Source: an uncultured Clostridia bacterium
Lineage (GTDB): Bacteria > Bacillota > Clostridia > Lachnospirales > Lachnospiraceae
Length of the DNA stretch: 13,063 nucleotides
NCBI GenBank assembly: GCA_946186175.1
Contig: CAMHMG010000065.1
Location: forward strand, 1 to 13,063
Reading direction: 5' to 3'
In this document: piece after piece, positions 1 through 7,718 of the stretch
Position numbering within the stretch: position 1 is the stretch's first letter
How the letters are laid out: every line of letters starts with the position of its first letter
Notes under the pieces: model-generated
What the model was told of the DNA's origin: nothing
The model's database searches: none
Seen by the model: the letters and a program-made list of their open reading frames with translations, nothing else
Program-made: the position numbers and the translations under genes

Positions 1-26
1 GAATTTGTTTAGATAAGGAGAAGCAT

Positions 27-710
27 ATGTCATACAAGATCTTAGTTGCGGACGATGAGCCGGAGATCAGAGATCTCTTAAAATTATATCTTGAAAATGA
101 ACAGTATAAAGTGATTGAGGCGGCAGATGGAAGAGCTGCCCTTTCGTTGCTTAGAAAGGATAAACCGGATCTCTGCATACTGGATATCATGATGCCTGAG
201 CTTGACGGCTATCATGTGTTACAGGAATTGAGAAAAGAAAGCAATATTCCAGTAATTATATTATCTGCTAAGGATGCGGATTCGGAGAAGATATTAGGAC
301 TTAATCTGGGTGCGGATGATTATCTTTCAAAACCATTTAATCCACTAGAGGCAGTCGCAAGAGTCAATTCTAATATCAGAAGATTTTACAGTCTCGGTGC
401 CAATGAAGTTAAGGCAGAAGTTATTAAAGTAAGAGATCTTTCATTGGATCCGGATGCATGTATATTGAAGAAGGGTGAAAGGACTATAGAGCTGACTTCG
501 GTTGAGTATAAGATAATGGAGCTTTTCATGTCTCATCCCGGTAAGGTGTTTACAAAACAACAGATATATGAACATGGCTGGGGAGATGAATATATAATAG
601 CGGATAATAATATTATGGTTTGCATTAGCAAGTTGAGAAGTAAGTTGGATGAAGATCCGTCAGCATATATTAAGACTTTAAGAGGACTGGGGTACAGGCT
701 GGAAGTCTAG
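27..710 (+). CDS. OmpR-family response regulator (VanR-like)
   Basis: A 227-residue DNA-binding response regulator of usual family length. Residues 1-120 form a receiver domain: acidic pair D9/D10, phosphoacceptor D53 in LDIMMPELDG, switch residue S80 and conserved K102 in SKPF. Residues 133-227 form an OmpR/PhoB winged helix, with LTSVEYKIMELF at the start of the domain, the recognition region around DNNIMVCISKLRSKL, and the terminal wing TLRGLGYRLEV. It should be phosphorylated by the kinase encoded 13 bases downstream and then bind promoter DNA in the cytoplasm. AAGGAG at 15-20 lies 6 bases before the ATG, which fixes the start. The overall look, especially the start YKILVADDEPEIRDL, resembles VanR-type regulators, but there are no van resistance genes here, so its targets are unknown. 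As the first gene visible, it or an upstream gene probably leads the operon. Confidence 0.95.
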   Translation: MSYKILVADDEPEIRDLLKLYLENEQYKVIEAADGRAALSLLRKDKPDLCILDIMMPELDGYHVLQELRKESNIPVIILSAKDADSEKILGLNLGADDYLSKPFNPLEAVARVNSNIRRFYSLGANEVKAEVIKVRDLSLDPDACILKKGERTIELTSVEYKIMELFMSHPGKVFTKQQIYEHGWGDEYIIADNNIMVCISKLRSKLDEDPSAYIKTLRGLGYRLEV

Positions 711-723
711 GGGAAATGGCGTT

Positions 724-1932
724 ATGGAACAGGAAAAGAAGCTGCAGATATTTCTGATCAAAAAATTCATAATTACGCTCCTTGTTGTAAGTCTTGTTGA
801 GTATTTTGTTTTGTGGCTTATCAATCATTTTATAATGCCTGTAGTGTTAAAGGAGTTTTTTCCTGATTATGATAAAACGGGGGTTATTAACGCTTCGACG
901 GTAATAGTGCTTATTATTCTTGCAGTAGCAGCGTTTGTTGTTGGTCTTATAGAGATAATCCTCCCACAACAGATAAGGTATCCTATTACGGTTTTGTCGC
1001 AATTATTGCAACAGTCAGGTGCTAAGACAATTGCGCCGTCAGGTGGGGAGGAAATGGTTTCGGGACTTAGCGGTTTACAGCAAATCCTATTATTTCTAAT
1101 AATACTTGGGGTATTTATTCTTGTTATCACCCCTTATGTTATAGGAGCATTACGCTATGCCAGGATAACGATTAAAGAGTTTGATAAGATGGCAGAGGAA
1201 CGTGTTAAAGCGAGAAAAGAGTTTGAGAGGAAGAGAAATCTGATGCTTTCAGATATAGCTCACGACCTTCGAACTCCGATCACGACAGTTGCGGGCTATT
1301 CGAAAGCTCTGGCGGATGGAATGGTAAATGATGACAGAAAACAGGAGTATCTTGATGCCATAATGGCGAAATCGGCCAGGATGAATGATCTTATCGGACT
1401 ATTGTTTGATTATGTCAAGCTGGACAGTGAAGGATTTTCCCTTTCAAAGAGCGATATAGACATATGTGAGCTTGTCAGGGAATGTGGTGCAATGCAGTTC
1501 TCTGATGTTGAAAAAGCTGGAATGGAGATTGAAGCGGATATTACTGAAAAACAGTTAATATTATCTGCAGATAAAATTCAACTATCGAGGGTTATAACCA
1601 ATCTTATAACCAATGCTATAAGGCATAATGAAAAGGGCGATAGAATCGGCCTGTTTGTGGAACAGACTGAGGATAGCATATTGATAATGGTGGCTGATAC
1701 CGGAAGAAGAATTACTGATGATAAAGCACAGCATTTATTCGAGCCGTTTGTTATGGGAGATGAATCGAGGAATAGCCGTGGAGGAACAGGACTTGGATTA
1801 TCGATAGCAAAGAAGATCATAGATATGCACGGATTTAAAATAAAACTTGTTCAACGACCGGATATAGTAAGATATAAGAAGGTTGAAGGATATGAGAAGA
1901 TGTTTTTGATCACTATCCCGTGGGTTAAGTGA
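724..1932 (+). CDS. Membrane sensor histidine kinase (VanS-like), partner of the upstream regulator
   Basis: A 402-residue sensor kinase. Hydrophobic spans near 12-37, 57-80 and 118-143 place the N-terminal third in the membrane with only short loops outside, so it may sense within the membrane rather than by a large external domain. A short charged helix (about 148-172) leads into the HisKA box SDIAHDLRTPI with phosphorylated H180. The ATPase domain follows: N box NLITNAIRHN (N293, N297), G1 box DTGRRI (D325), F box LFEPF (339-343) and G2 box GGTGLGLSIA (353-362). The G1 box usually reads DxGxG; here the second glycine is R329. The remaining ATP-binding motifs look normal, so activity is plausible but not certain. 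No clear HAMP domain is seen. AGGGG at 709-713 serves as ribosome binding site and overlaps the upstream stop region, indicating coupled expression with the regulator. Confidence 0.93.
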   Translation: MEQEKKLQIFLIKKFIITLLVVSLVEYFVLWLINHFIMPVVLKEFFPDYDKTGVINASTVIVLIILAVAAFVVGLIEIILPQQIRYPITVLSQLLQQSGAKTIAPSGGEEMVSGLSGLQQILLFLIILGVFILVITPYVIGALRYARITIKEFDKMAEERVKARKEFERKRNLMLSDIAHDLRTPITTVAGYSKALADGMVNDDRKQEYLDAIMAKSARMNDLIGLLFDYVKLDSEGFSLSKSDIDICELVRECGAMQFSDVEKAGMEIEADITEKQLILSADKIQLSRVITNLITNAIRHNEKGDRIGLFVEQTEDSILIMVADTGRRITDDKAQHLFEPFVMGDESRNSRGGTGLGLSIAKKIIDMHGFKIKLVQRPDIVRYKKVEGYEKMFLITIPWVK

Positions 1933-1979
1933 TAGCTTTGGGAAAAGGGCTTATGCTTGATAGGCAATGAGGTAATTAT

Positions 1980-4900
1980 ATGGCAGAGTATCAGTTGTTG
2001 TATCAAACTTCATTTTATATGGCGGCAGCGATCATTTGTGTTGCTGCAATAGTTTTTGTCGTCATAGACGGGGGTATGGACAGACGTCAGACAAGGATAT
2101 ATCTTCTGATGCTGTTTGATGTATTGTTAAGTTCTGTGGGTGGAATAATATATAAGCTGTCAAAGCCATACGCAGTCGGTAAGCCCGGACTTTCTGCGTT
2201 TATGCTGACATTTCAGTTTCTTGATTTCTTAGCACACACTGCACTGGCCCCACTCTTTTATATATATGTTCAGAATGTAATAGGTGCTACTTACCGACGA
2301 ACACTTAAAAGAAGGCTTACATATCTGATACCGTTCTTTATATGTGGACTCATGGTTGTTCTTAACCCGATAATGGGATGGATATATTATTTTGACGAGA
2401 ATTATAATTTCTATAGGAACTGGGGAGAAAGTATTACTTATCTTGTGGCAGCACTTTATTTTGCGTTGTCAGTCTTTGATATTCTGGTTTATTGGCATGC
2501 GGTTAATAAGAGAAGACGTCAGGGTCTTCTTTACTGTTTTCTGATCACACTTTTCGGTATTCTAATCCAATTATTAGTAATTGATCTTTCTGTAGAGCTT
2601 GTGGCTGAGTCTATGGGACTCATGCTTCTTATGCTGGTTGTTGAGAGGGAGGAGGATCGTATCGATCAGGCTACCAGAACCTACAACAGGGGAGCATTCC
2701 GCTCGGATATCAATAATTATTTCCGTATAGGGAGAGAGTTTCATATTGTATATATACGCATTTTAAATGACGATATAGTAAAGCGTTTGACAGGATCCTT
2801 TGATGATGACAATCTGTTTCGAGAGATAGTGAAGTATTTAAGACAGGTTCATTCCAAGTATAAAATATACAGGGTTCATGACAATGCCTTTGTTTTGGTG
2901 TGCCACGGAATGGATGGCAAAGAGGTTAACAGCCTTGCTGAGCAGATAAAGAAGAGATTTGGGGAGAGCTTTTCATGCGGCGATATATATGTACGGCTTA
3001 AAGCCAACATATTATATGCTTCTGTTCCTTCAGAGCTTGAAGGCGAGAACGAGATAATGCTCCTTATAGACAGTAATGAATACAACAATCAGGAAAGAAA
3101 AAGTATTCTCAGTGGAGATGACATTCCAAGACTTCTGTATTCAGCATCGTTAGATAAGGCGCTCCACAGAGGGCTTGCCGAGCATAATTATGAGGTGCAT
3201 TATCAGCCTATCTATAATGTAAGAGACAAGTCTATATATGGCGCAGAGGCGAGTATATGGTTAAATGATCCGGAGATTGGAATTGTTTCCTCAGACCGGA
3301 TAATGCCGCTTGCCATAAAACAGGGGATAGATGTTGAACTTTGCAATATCCTCTTAGATGAGATATGTATGTTCATGGGAAGTGGTATTCCAATAGAGCT
3401 TGGTCTTAATCAGATAAGTGTGGCAATATCAGCCAAACAATGTATTCAGACTGATTTTGTGGATATGTTAGACAGAATGTTAGAAAAGTATAATGCACTG
3501 CCTTCGATGTTTAATTTTGAAGTGCCTGAGCCTAAGGATGCTGTTCAGGTGAAAATATTAGAAGGCGTTATGAAGACACTTAAGGAAAAAGGCTTTTCTT
3601 TATCCTTGGATGGTTTTGGCTCAGGGTATACGAACTTAAGCTCGTTCTCTAATTTGGGATATGATATGGTTAATCTTAATATTGGTATCTTTGGTGATCA
3701 GGGGCTTACAGATGCAGGAAAGGTAATATTAAAATACAGTATTAAAATGATCCGTGACATGAATATGCATGTCCTTGTAAAAGGCGCTTCGATATTTGAA
3801 CAGGTGGAGTGGATTGAACAGACGGACATCTCATATATACAAAGCGATTATTATTCTAAGGTGCTTACACAGAATGAGCTTATTTCTATTCTCAGGGTGA
3901 CAGAGATTGCAAGGAGAGATGAGCAGCGCGCCAGAGCAGGCAGTGAGGCCAAGAGCAGTTTCCTTGCAAACATGTCCCATGAGATAAGGACTCCGATTAA
4001 CGCAATTCTTGGTATGAATGAAATGATCCTTAGGGAGTGTAAGAATGAGACCGTATTAAACTATGCAAAAGATATTGAAAATGCAAGTCAAAGTCTGCTT
4101 TCTCTCATAAACAATATTCTTGATTTCTCCAAGATAGAAGCGGGAAGTATGGAGATAGTTCCTGTTGAGTATGATCTAAGCTCACTTCTTAATGATGTTA
4201 TCAATATGGTGAGAACGAGAATAGAACAGAAGGGGATAGTCTTTAATATTGAAGTAGATGAGGAGCTTCCTGAAAGATTATTCGGAGATGAGATGAGGAT
4301 ACGTCAGGTATTGTTAAAGCTTCTTGATAATGCGATCAAGTATACCGAAAGCGGAAGTATAGGACTAACCATCAGAGGGACATATTCGTCCGATCACAGC
4401 GCACTATTGATTTTTGACATTAAGGACACAGGAGGTGGTATCAAAAAAGAAGATAAGAAAAAGCTTAAAGAAAAACTCAAACATTTAGGAACCTTAAATA
4501 ACGTTCCCGTTGAAGAGGTGGGATTGGGACTTACTATAGCCGGCAGACTGTTGAATCTGATGGAAGGTAATATCCAGATGGAAAGCGTGTATGGCGAGGG
4601 TTCGACATTTACTGTAGTAATTCCTCAACAGGTTACTGAATCTCGTCCGATAGGTAATTTTGAAGAGAGATATATGTCGGAAGGAACTGACAGTTTGAAA
4701 TACAGAGAACAGTTTATAGCTCCTACGGCACATATTCTCGTTGTCGATGATACACCCATTAATCTTACGGTCATCAAGAGTCTGTTGAAGAAGACCAGAA
4801 TACATATTGACACGGCATTAAGCGGTATGGAAGGTCTGGATAAATGTATGAAAATGCATTATGACATTATCTTCTTAGACTATAGGATGCCGGAAATGGA

Positions 4901-5750
4901 TGGCGTTACAACTCTTAAAAAAATGCGTGAGATGAGCAGTCAGCCTAATAAAGAAACACCTATAATTCTGCTCACTGCAAATGCACTGTCCGGAGCAAGA
5001 CAACAGTTTATGGCAGCGGGATTTGACGATTACATGACAAAGCCGATTAACGGTGGTAAGTTAGAGGATCTGTTGATGAGATATCTTCCTACTGATAAGG
5101 TGATCCATAATATAGACGATTATGAGGATGATGGCAGTGATGAGGTGGATTTTTTGGAAAAACTCAGTGATATTGGATTTAGTGTTGACCAGGGAATATC
5201 TAATTGCGGATCGGTAGATGGTTATAAGGAGGTACTTTCTATTTATCTCTCATCTTTGGATAGTAAGATTGATGAGATAGAGCGCCTATATAACGAGAAG
5301 GATTATGATAATTACACTATACAGGTGCATTCGTTAAAGAGTACATCAAGAGTTATAGGAGCGGATCATATAGCAGACAAGGCATACGAGCTTGAGATGG
5401 CAGGAGACGAGAGGAATATTGATGTAATAAGCAATGAGACTCAGGGATTGTTGGAAGATCTTCATGAACTATTAAATCGGTTAAATGAGGTGCTTTTGGG
5501 AGAAGCGGATAATATAGGGAAAGATGGTAATGATGAGCTTCCGCTGATAGATGAAGCGATGTTACAGGATGCATACGGTGCCATTTCTGATTTTGCGGTT
5601 TCTATGGACTATGAGAATTCATTGTTTGTACTTGATGAACTTAAGAAGTACAGAGTGCCTGACAGTCAACGCGAAAAGCTTTCGGCGATAAATGCAGCCG
5701 TTGACAATCTTGACTGGGATGAGGTGACAAGGATACTTAATCAAGGTTAA
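1980..5750 (+). CDS. Giant hybrid histidine kinase: 7TM, pseudo-GGDEF, pseudo-EAL, HisKA, HATPase, receiver, HPt
   Basis: A 1256-residue membrane phosphorelay protein. About seven hydrophobic spans occupy residues 12-221 (HisKA_7TM-like). Residues 227-380 are GGDEF-like, keeping TRTYNRGAF but with HDNAF (300-304) in place of GGDEF. Residues 388-640 are EAL-like but badly decayed: EAS at 423-425, A482 for the VNLS asparagine, DG at 544-545 for DD, N565/N567 for the KxD pair, and K601 for the AEGVE glutamate. A charged helix (640-662) joins this to HisKA with H667. The HATPase domain (about 766-882) keeps N784, DTGGGI and GLGL, but its lid has no F box. The receiver (917-1037) is intact: D923/D924, D967, T999, K1021. 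An HPt domain carries H1117 in HSLKSTSRVIGA. A further helical tail spans 1185-1256. TGAGGT at 1968-1973 supports the start. Likely role: controls phosphate flow in response to a membrane signal and perhaps c-di-GMP. Confidence 0.93.
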   Translation: MAEYQLLYQTSFYMAAAIICVAAIVFVVIDGGMDRRQTRIYLLMLFDVLLSSVGGIIYKLSKPYAVGKPGLSAFMLTFQFLDFLAHTALAPLFYIYVQNVIGATYRRTLKRRLTYLIPFFICGLMVVLNPIMGWIYYFDENYNFYRNWGESITYLVAALYFALSVFDILVYWHAVNKRRRQGLLYCFLITLFGILIQLLVIDLSVELVAESMGLMLLMLVVEREEDRIDQATRTYNRGAFRSDINNYFRIGREFHIVYIRILNDDIVKRLTGSFDDDNLFREIVKYLRQVHSKYKIYRVHDNAFVLVCHGMDGKEVNSLAEQIKKRFGESFSCGDIYVRLKANILYASVPSELEGENEIMLLIDSNEYNNQERKSILSGDDIPRLLYSASLDKALHRGLAEHNYEVHYQPIYNVRDKSIYGAEASIWLNDPEIGIVSSDRIMPLAIKQGIDVELCNILLDEICMFMGSGIPIELGLNQISVAISAKQCIQTDFVDMLDRMLEKYNALPSMFNFEVPEPKDAVQVKILEGVMKTLKEKGFSLSLDGFGSGYTNLSSFSNLGYDMVNLNIGIFGDQGLTDAGKVILKYSIKMIRDMNMHVLVKGASIFEQVEWIEQTDISYIQSDYYSKVLTQNELISILRVTEIARRDEQRARAGSEAKSSFLANMSHEIRTPINAILGMNEMILRECKNETVLNYAKDIENASQSLLSLINNILDFSKIEAGSMEIVPVEYDLSSLLNDVINMVRTRIEQKGIVFNIEVDEELPERLFGDEMRIRQVLLKLLDNAIKYTESGSIGLTIRGTYSSDHSALLIFDIKDTGGGIKKEDKKKLKEKLKHLGTLNNVPVEEVGLGLTIAGRLLNLMEGNIQMESVYGEGSTFTVVIPQQVTESRPIGNFEERYMSEGTDSLKYREQFIAPTAHILVVDDTPINLTVIKSLLKKTRIHIDTALSGMEGLDKCMKMHYDIIFLDYRMPEMDGVTTLKKMREMSSQPNKETPIILLTANALSGARQQFMAAGFDDYMTKPINGGKLEDLLMRYLPTDKVIHNIDDYEDDGSDEVDFLEKLSDIGFSVDQGISNCGSVDGYKEVLSIYLSSLDSKIDEIERLYNEKDYDNYTIQVHSLKSTSRVIGADHIADKAYELEMAGDERNIDVISNETQGLLEDLHELLNRLNEVLLGEADNIGKDGNDELPLIDEAMLQDAYGAISDFAVSMDYENSLFVLDELKKYRVPDSQREKLSAINAAVDNLDWDEVTRILNQG

Positions 5751-5757
5751 CTTAAGT

Positions 5758-5773
5758 CGGAGTTCAAGCTCCG
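5758..5773 (+). other. Small hairpin just upstream of a ribosome binding site
   Basis: CGGAG at 5758-5762 and CTCCG at 5769-5773 form a perfect 5-bp stem with loop TTCAAG. It starts 7 bases after the stop of the hybrid kinase gene and ends 7 bases before the ribosome binding site of the next gene. It has no U-tract, so it is unlikely to be a strong terminator. It might mark an RNA-processing or translation-tuning site. Five base pairs can also arise by chance. Confidence 0.3.
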
Positions 5774-5780
5774 TAGGATG

Positions 5781-5787
5781 GGGGTGA
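5781..5787 (+). promoter_or_regulatory. Ribosome binding site deciding the start at 5793
   Basis: GGGGTGA lies 5 bases before the ATG at 5793. The in-frame ATG at 5778 lies directly against this purine run and has no well-placed binding site of its own, only AGG at 5775-5777 touching it. The site therefore selects the internal ATG, giving a protein beginning MDFISFVNQSAFY, which lines up with the N-termini of the two paralogues. Confidence 0.75.
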
Positions 5788-5792
5788 GTATA

Positions 5793-7718
5793 ATGGACTT
5801 TATATCATTTGTTAATCAATCGGCATTTTATATCGGTGCTGTGTTCGTCGCCTTTTCATGCCTGATATATACACATATTCATAAGAATATGGAGAAACCG
5901 CAGACTATAGTATTTGACATGGCATTATATACGACTATCATAACATCCGTTCTTGAGATGATATGCATATTTGCAGAACCGTTTTGTGTCCATAGTACTC
6001 CTGCCCAGTATATACTTTATACATGTAATTTTATGTTCTTTGTACTTCATAATCTCATTGCTATGTTTGTGTGTTACTATGCATTTTTTGCAACACAGAC
6101 TTTCATGAGGATGACCACAAAGTTTAAGTTTATATATCTTATTCCGTGTGCGATATCTGAGTTGTTCATACTCACTAATCCATGGCATCATTATACATGG
6201 TATTTTGATGAAATGTTTCATTATCACAGAAATTGGGCAGAGTCGTCAATATATATAACAGGAGCAATATATTATATAATTGCAATGTATTATCTTGTTT
6301 TCAGATGGCACGCCGCTACCAGGAAAAGAAAGCTGATGATAACAATATCATTTATTATGACTGTGATAGGTGTAACGATTCAGTTTTTTGTTCCGGCATG
6401 GGAGGTTGAACTGTTCTTTGAGGCAATTACATTTCTGGGTGTGATGCTCTCTGTTGAGTATGATGATGACAGGGTTGATATGGTTACAAAAATGTATAAT
6501 CGGGATGCGTTTACGCAGGATGTAAGATATTATCTTGAAACGAAAACGAGTTTTCATGCAGTGGTACTTAAGCTTAATAATATGGATGCCTATCAGATGA
6601 TGCCGGGAGCATATGACATCAACGAAGTATTATCATGTGCTGCAAATGGGATACGTAAGTTTTTCATTTATCCAAACTGCTATAGAGTGACACAGGAAAG
6701 CATAGTATTATTAGTCCTTAATAAAGATGAGGTATATATGGAGGAACTATCAGCTAAGGTGTTGGAGCTGTTAAAGTCAGGCCTGGCGCTTCCGGAGAAT
6801 GACGAACGGATAGCAGGAATAGTTATTCAGGCTAAGCTTCCGCAAGAAGTCAATTCGGTGCAGGACATGCTTCTGTTGGCTGAGATGGAATATAAAGATA
6901 TTCCGGATGGTATGATTGCAAAGAGTGACAGCTTACATGAATTCTTTGAAAGAGCATCGATAGAGCGGGCACTACGCGTAGGGGTTGATAATAACGGTTT
7001 TGAGGTGTTATATCAGCCGGTATACAGTATAAAGGAGAAAAAGTTACATTCTATAGAAGCTTTAATAAGATTAAATGATCCAACACTTGGAATGTTATTG
7101 CCTGAGGAGTTCATACCGGAAGCTGAGAGAAGTGGTATGATTGATATCATAAGTGATTTTGTACTTAGGGAAGTGTGTGGGTTGATAAAAAGCGGTATTC
7201 CGGATAAACTTGGAATAAAGTATATCAAAGTTAACATATCTGTGTTACAATGTATGCAATCACATTTTGTAGAACGAGTGACAGGAATTGTCGAAGAAGA
7301 AAAGGTCTCGCCTTCGAGAATTAATTTTGAATTATTTGAGTCTGTAACATTTGAGGACTTCGGCAATCTTCCCAAGGTTATACGGGATTGCAGGAAGTAT
7401 GGATTTCGTTTTTCTATGGAAGGTTACGGAACAGGCTATTCTAACCTCTATTCGGTGTATTTGATGGACTTTAATGAGATCAAGCTCGATAAGACGATGA
7501 TTTTTGAGTCGGTTAGAAGCGAACATGGACGCATAATATTAGAGAACAGTGTCAGGATGATACATGAAATGGGACTTCCGGTGGTGGCTGTGGGCGTTGA
7601 GACAGCCGAGCAGCTTGATATGTTAGAGAGGCTGGATGTAGAACGGGTACAGGGTTTTTATTATTCGGAACCTGTACACAAGGAAGAACTTTCAGATTTG
7701 GAGGTATACAATGTATAA
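5793..7718 (+). CDS. 7TM, pseudo-GGDEF, EAL membrane signalling protein without a kinase
   Basis: A 641-residue paralogue of the first half of the hybrid kinase upstream. The start at 5793 is preferred over an in-frame ATG at 5778 because of its ribosome binding site. Residues 9-222 hold about seven membrane spans. Residues 225-380 are GGDEF-like, with MYNRDAF kept but TQESI (300-304) replacing the GGDEF signature. The EAL domain (about 386-636) has EAL at 422-424, N481, E513, K564/D566 and QG at 620-621. The DD pair, however, is EG (543-544) and the AEGVE glutamate is V600. Three catalytic positions being altered, c-di-GMP hydrolysis is unlikely, though ligand binding is possible. The protein ends right after the EAL domain. 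It may act as a membrane sensor that works through protein contacts, perhaps with the overlapping tandem-receiver protein. The product is clear; the function is inferred. Confidence 0.92.
   Translation: MDFISFVNQSAFYIGAVFVAFSCLIYTHIHKNMEKPQTIVFDMALYTTIITSVLEMICIFAEPFCVHSTPAQYILYTCNFMFFVLHNLIAMFVCYYAFFATQTFMRMTTKFKFIYLIPCAISELFILTNPWHHYTWYFDEMFHYHRNWAESSIYITGAIYYIIAMYYLVFRWHAATRKRKLMITISFIMTVIGVTIQFFVPAWEVELFFEAITFLGVMLSVEYDDDRVDMVTKMYNRDAFTQDVRYYLETKTSFHAVVLKLNNMDAYQMMPGAYDINEVLSCAANGIRKFFIYPNCYRVTQESIVLLVLNKDEVYMEELSAKVLELLKSGLALPENDERIAGIVIQAKLPQEVNSVQDMLLLAEMEYKDIPDGMIAKSDSLHEFFERASIERALRVGVDNNGFEVLYQPVYSIKEKKLHSIEALIRLNDPTLGMLLPEEFIPEAERSGMIDIISDFVLREVCGLIKSGIPDKLGIKYIKVNISVLQCMQSHFVERVTGIVEEEKVSPSRINFELFESVTFEDFGNLPKVIRDCRKYGFRFSMEGYGTGYSNLYSVYLMDFNEIKLDKTMIFESVRSEHGRIILENSVRMIHEMGLPVVAVGVETAEQLDMLERLDVERVQGFYYSEPVHKEELSDLEVYNV
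7700..7704 (+). promoter_or_regulatory. Ribosome binding site inside the preceding gene
   Basis: GGAGG lies 6 bases before the ATG at 7711, within the last codons of the EAL-protein gene. Because this start precedes the upstream stop (7716-7718), translation of the two genes is probably coupled. Confidence 0.8.

Noticed and set aside
867..1130. Antisense open frames on the strand opposite each large gene, for example 867-1130, 4494-4805, 5925-6227 and 7866-8189
   Set aside because: They lie wholly within well-supported genes, have no convincing ribosome binding sites and show no recognisable domain; they reflect codon bias of the real genes.
1570..1932. vanR/vanS glycopeptide resistance locus
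   Set aside because: The regulator and kinase look VanR/VanS-like, but no ligase, dehydrogenase or dipeptidase gene follows; the neighbours are c-di-GMP-type signalling proteins.
1933..1979. Internal promoter in the 47-base gap before the large hybrid kinase
   Set aside because: No convincing -35/-10 pair is visible in this short gap; it fits a simple intra-operon spacer with a ribosome binding site.
4490..4560. Frameshift or assembly error as the cause of the degenerate ATP lid in the hybrid kinase
   Set aside because: The frame stays open with conserved GLGL and the correct downstream receiver and HPt domains, and the sequence around the lid shows normal codon use, so a true divergence is more likely.
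5778..5792. Longer start of the EAL protein at ATG 5778
   Set aside because: The ATG abuts the GGGGTGA run that is correctly spaced for the ATG at 5793, and the five extra residues have no counterpart in the paralogues.
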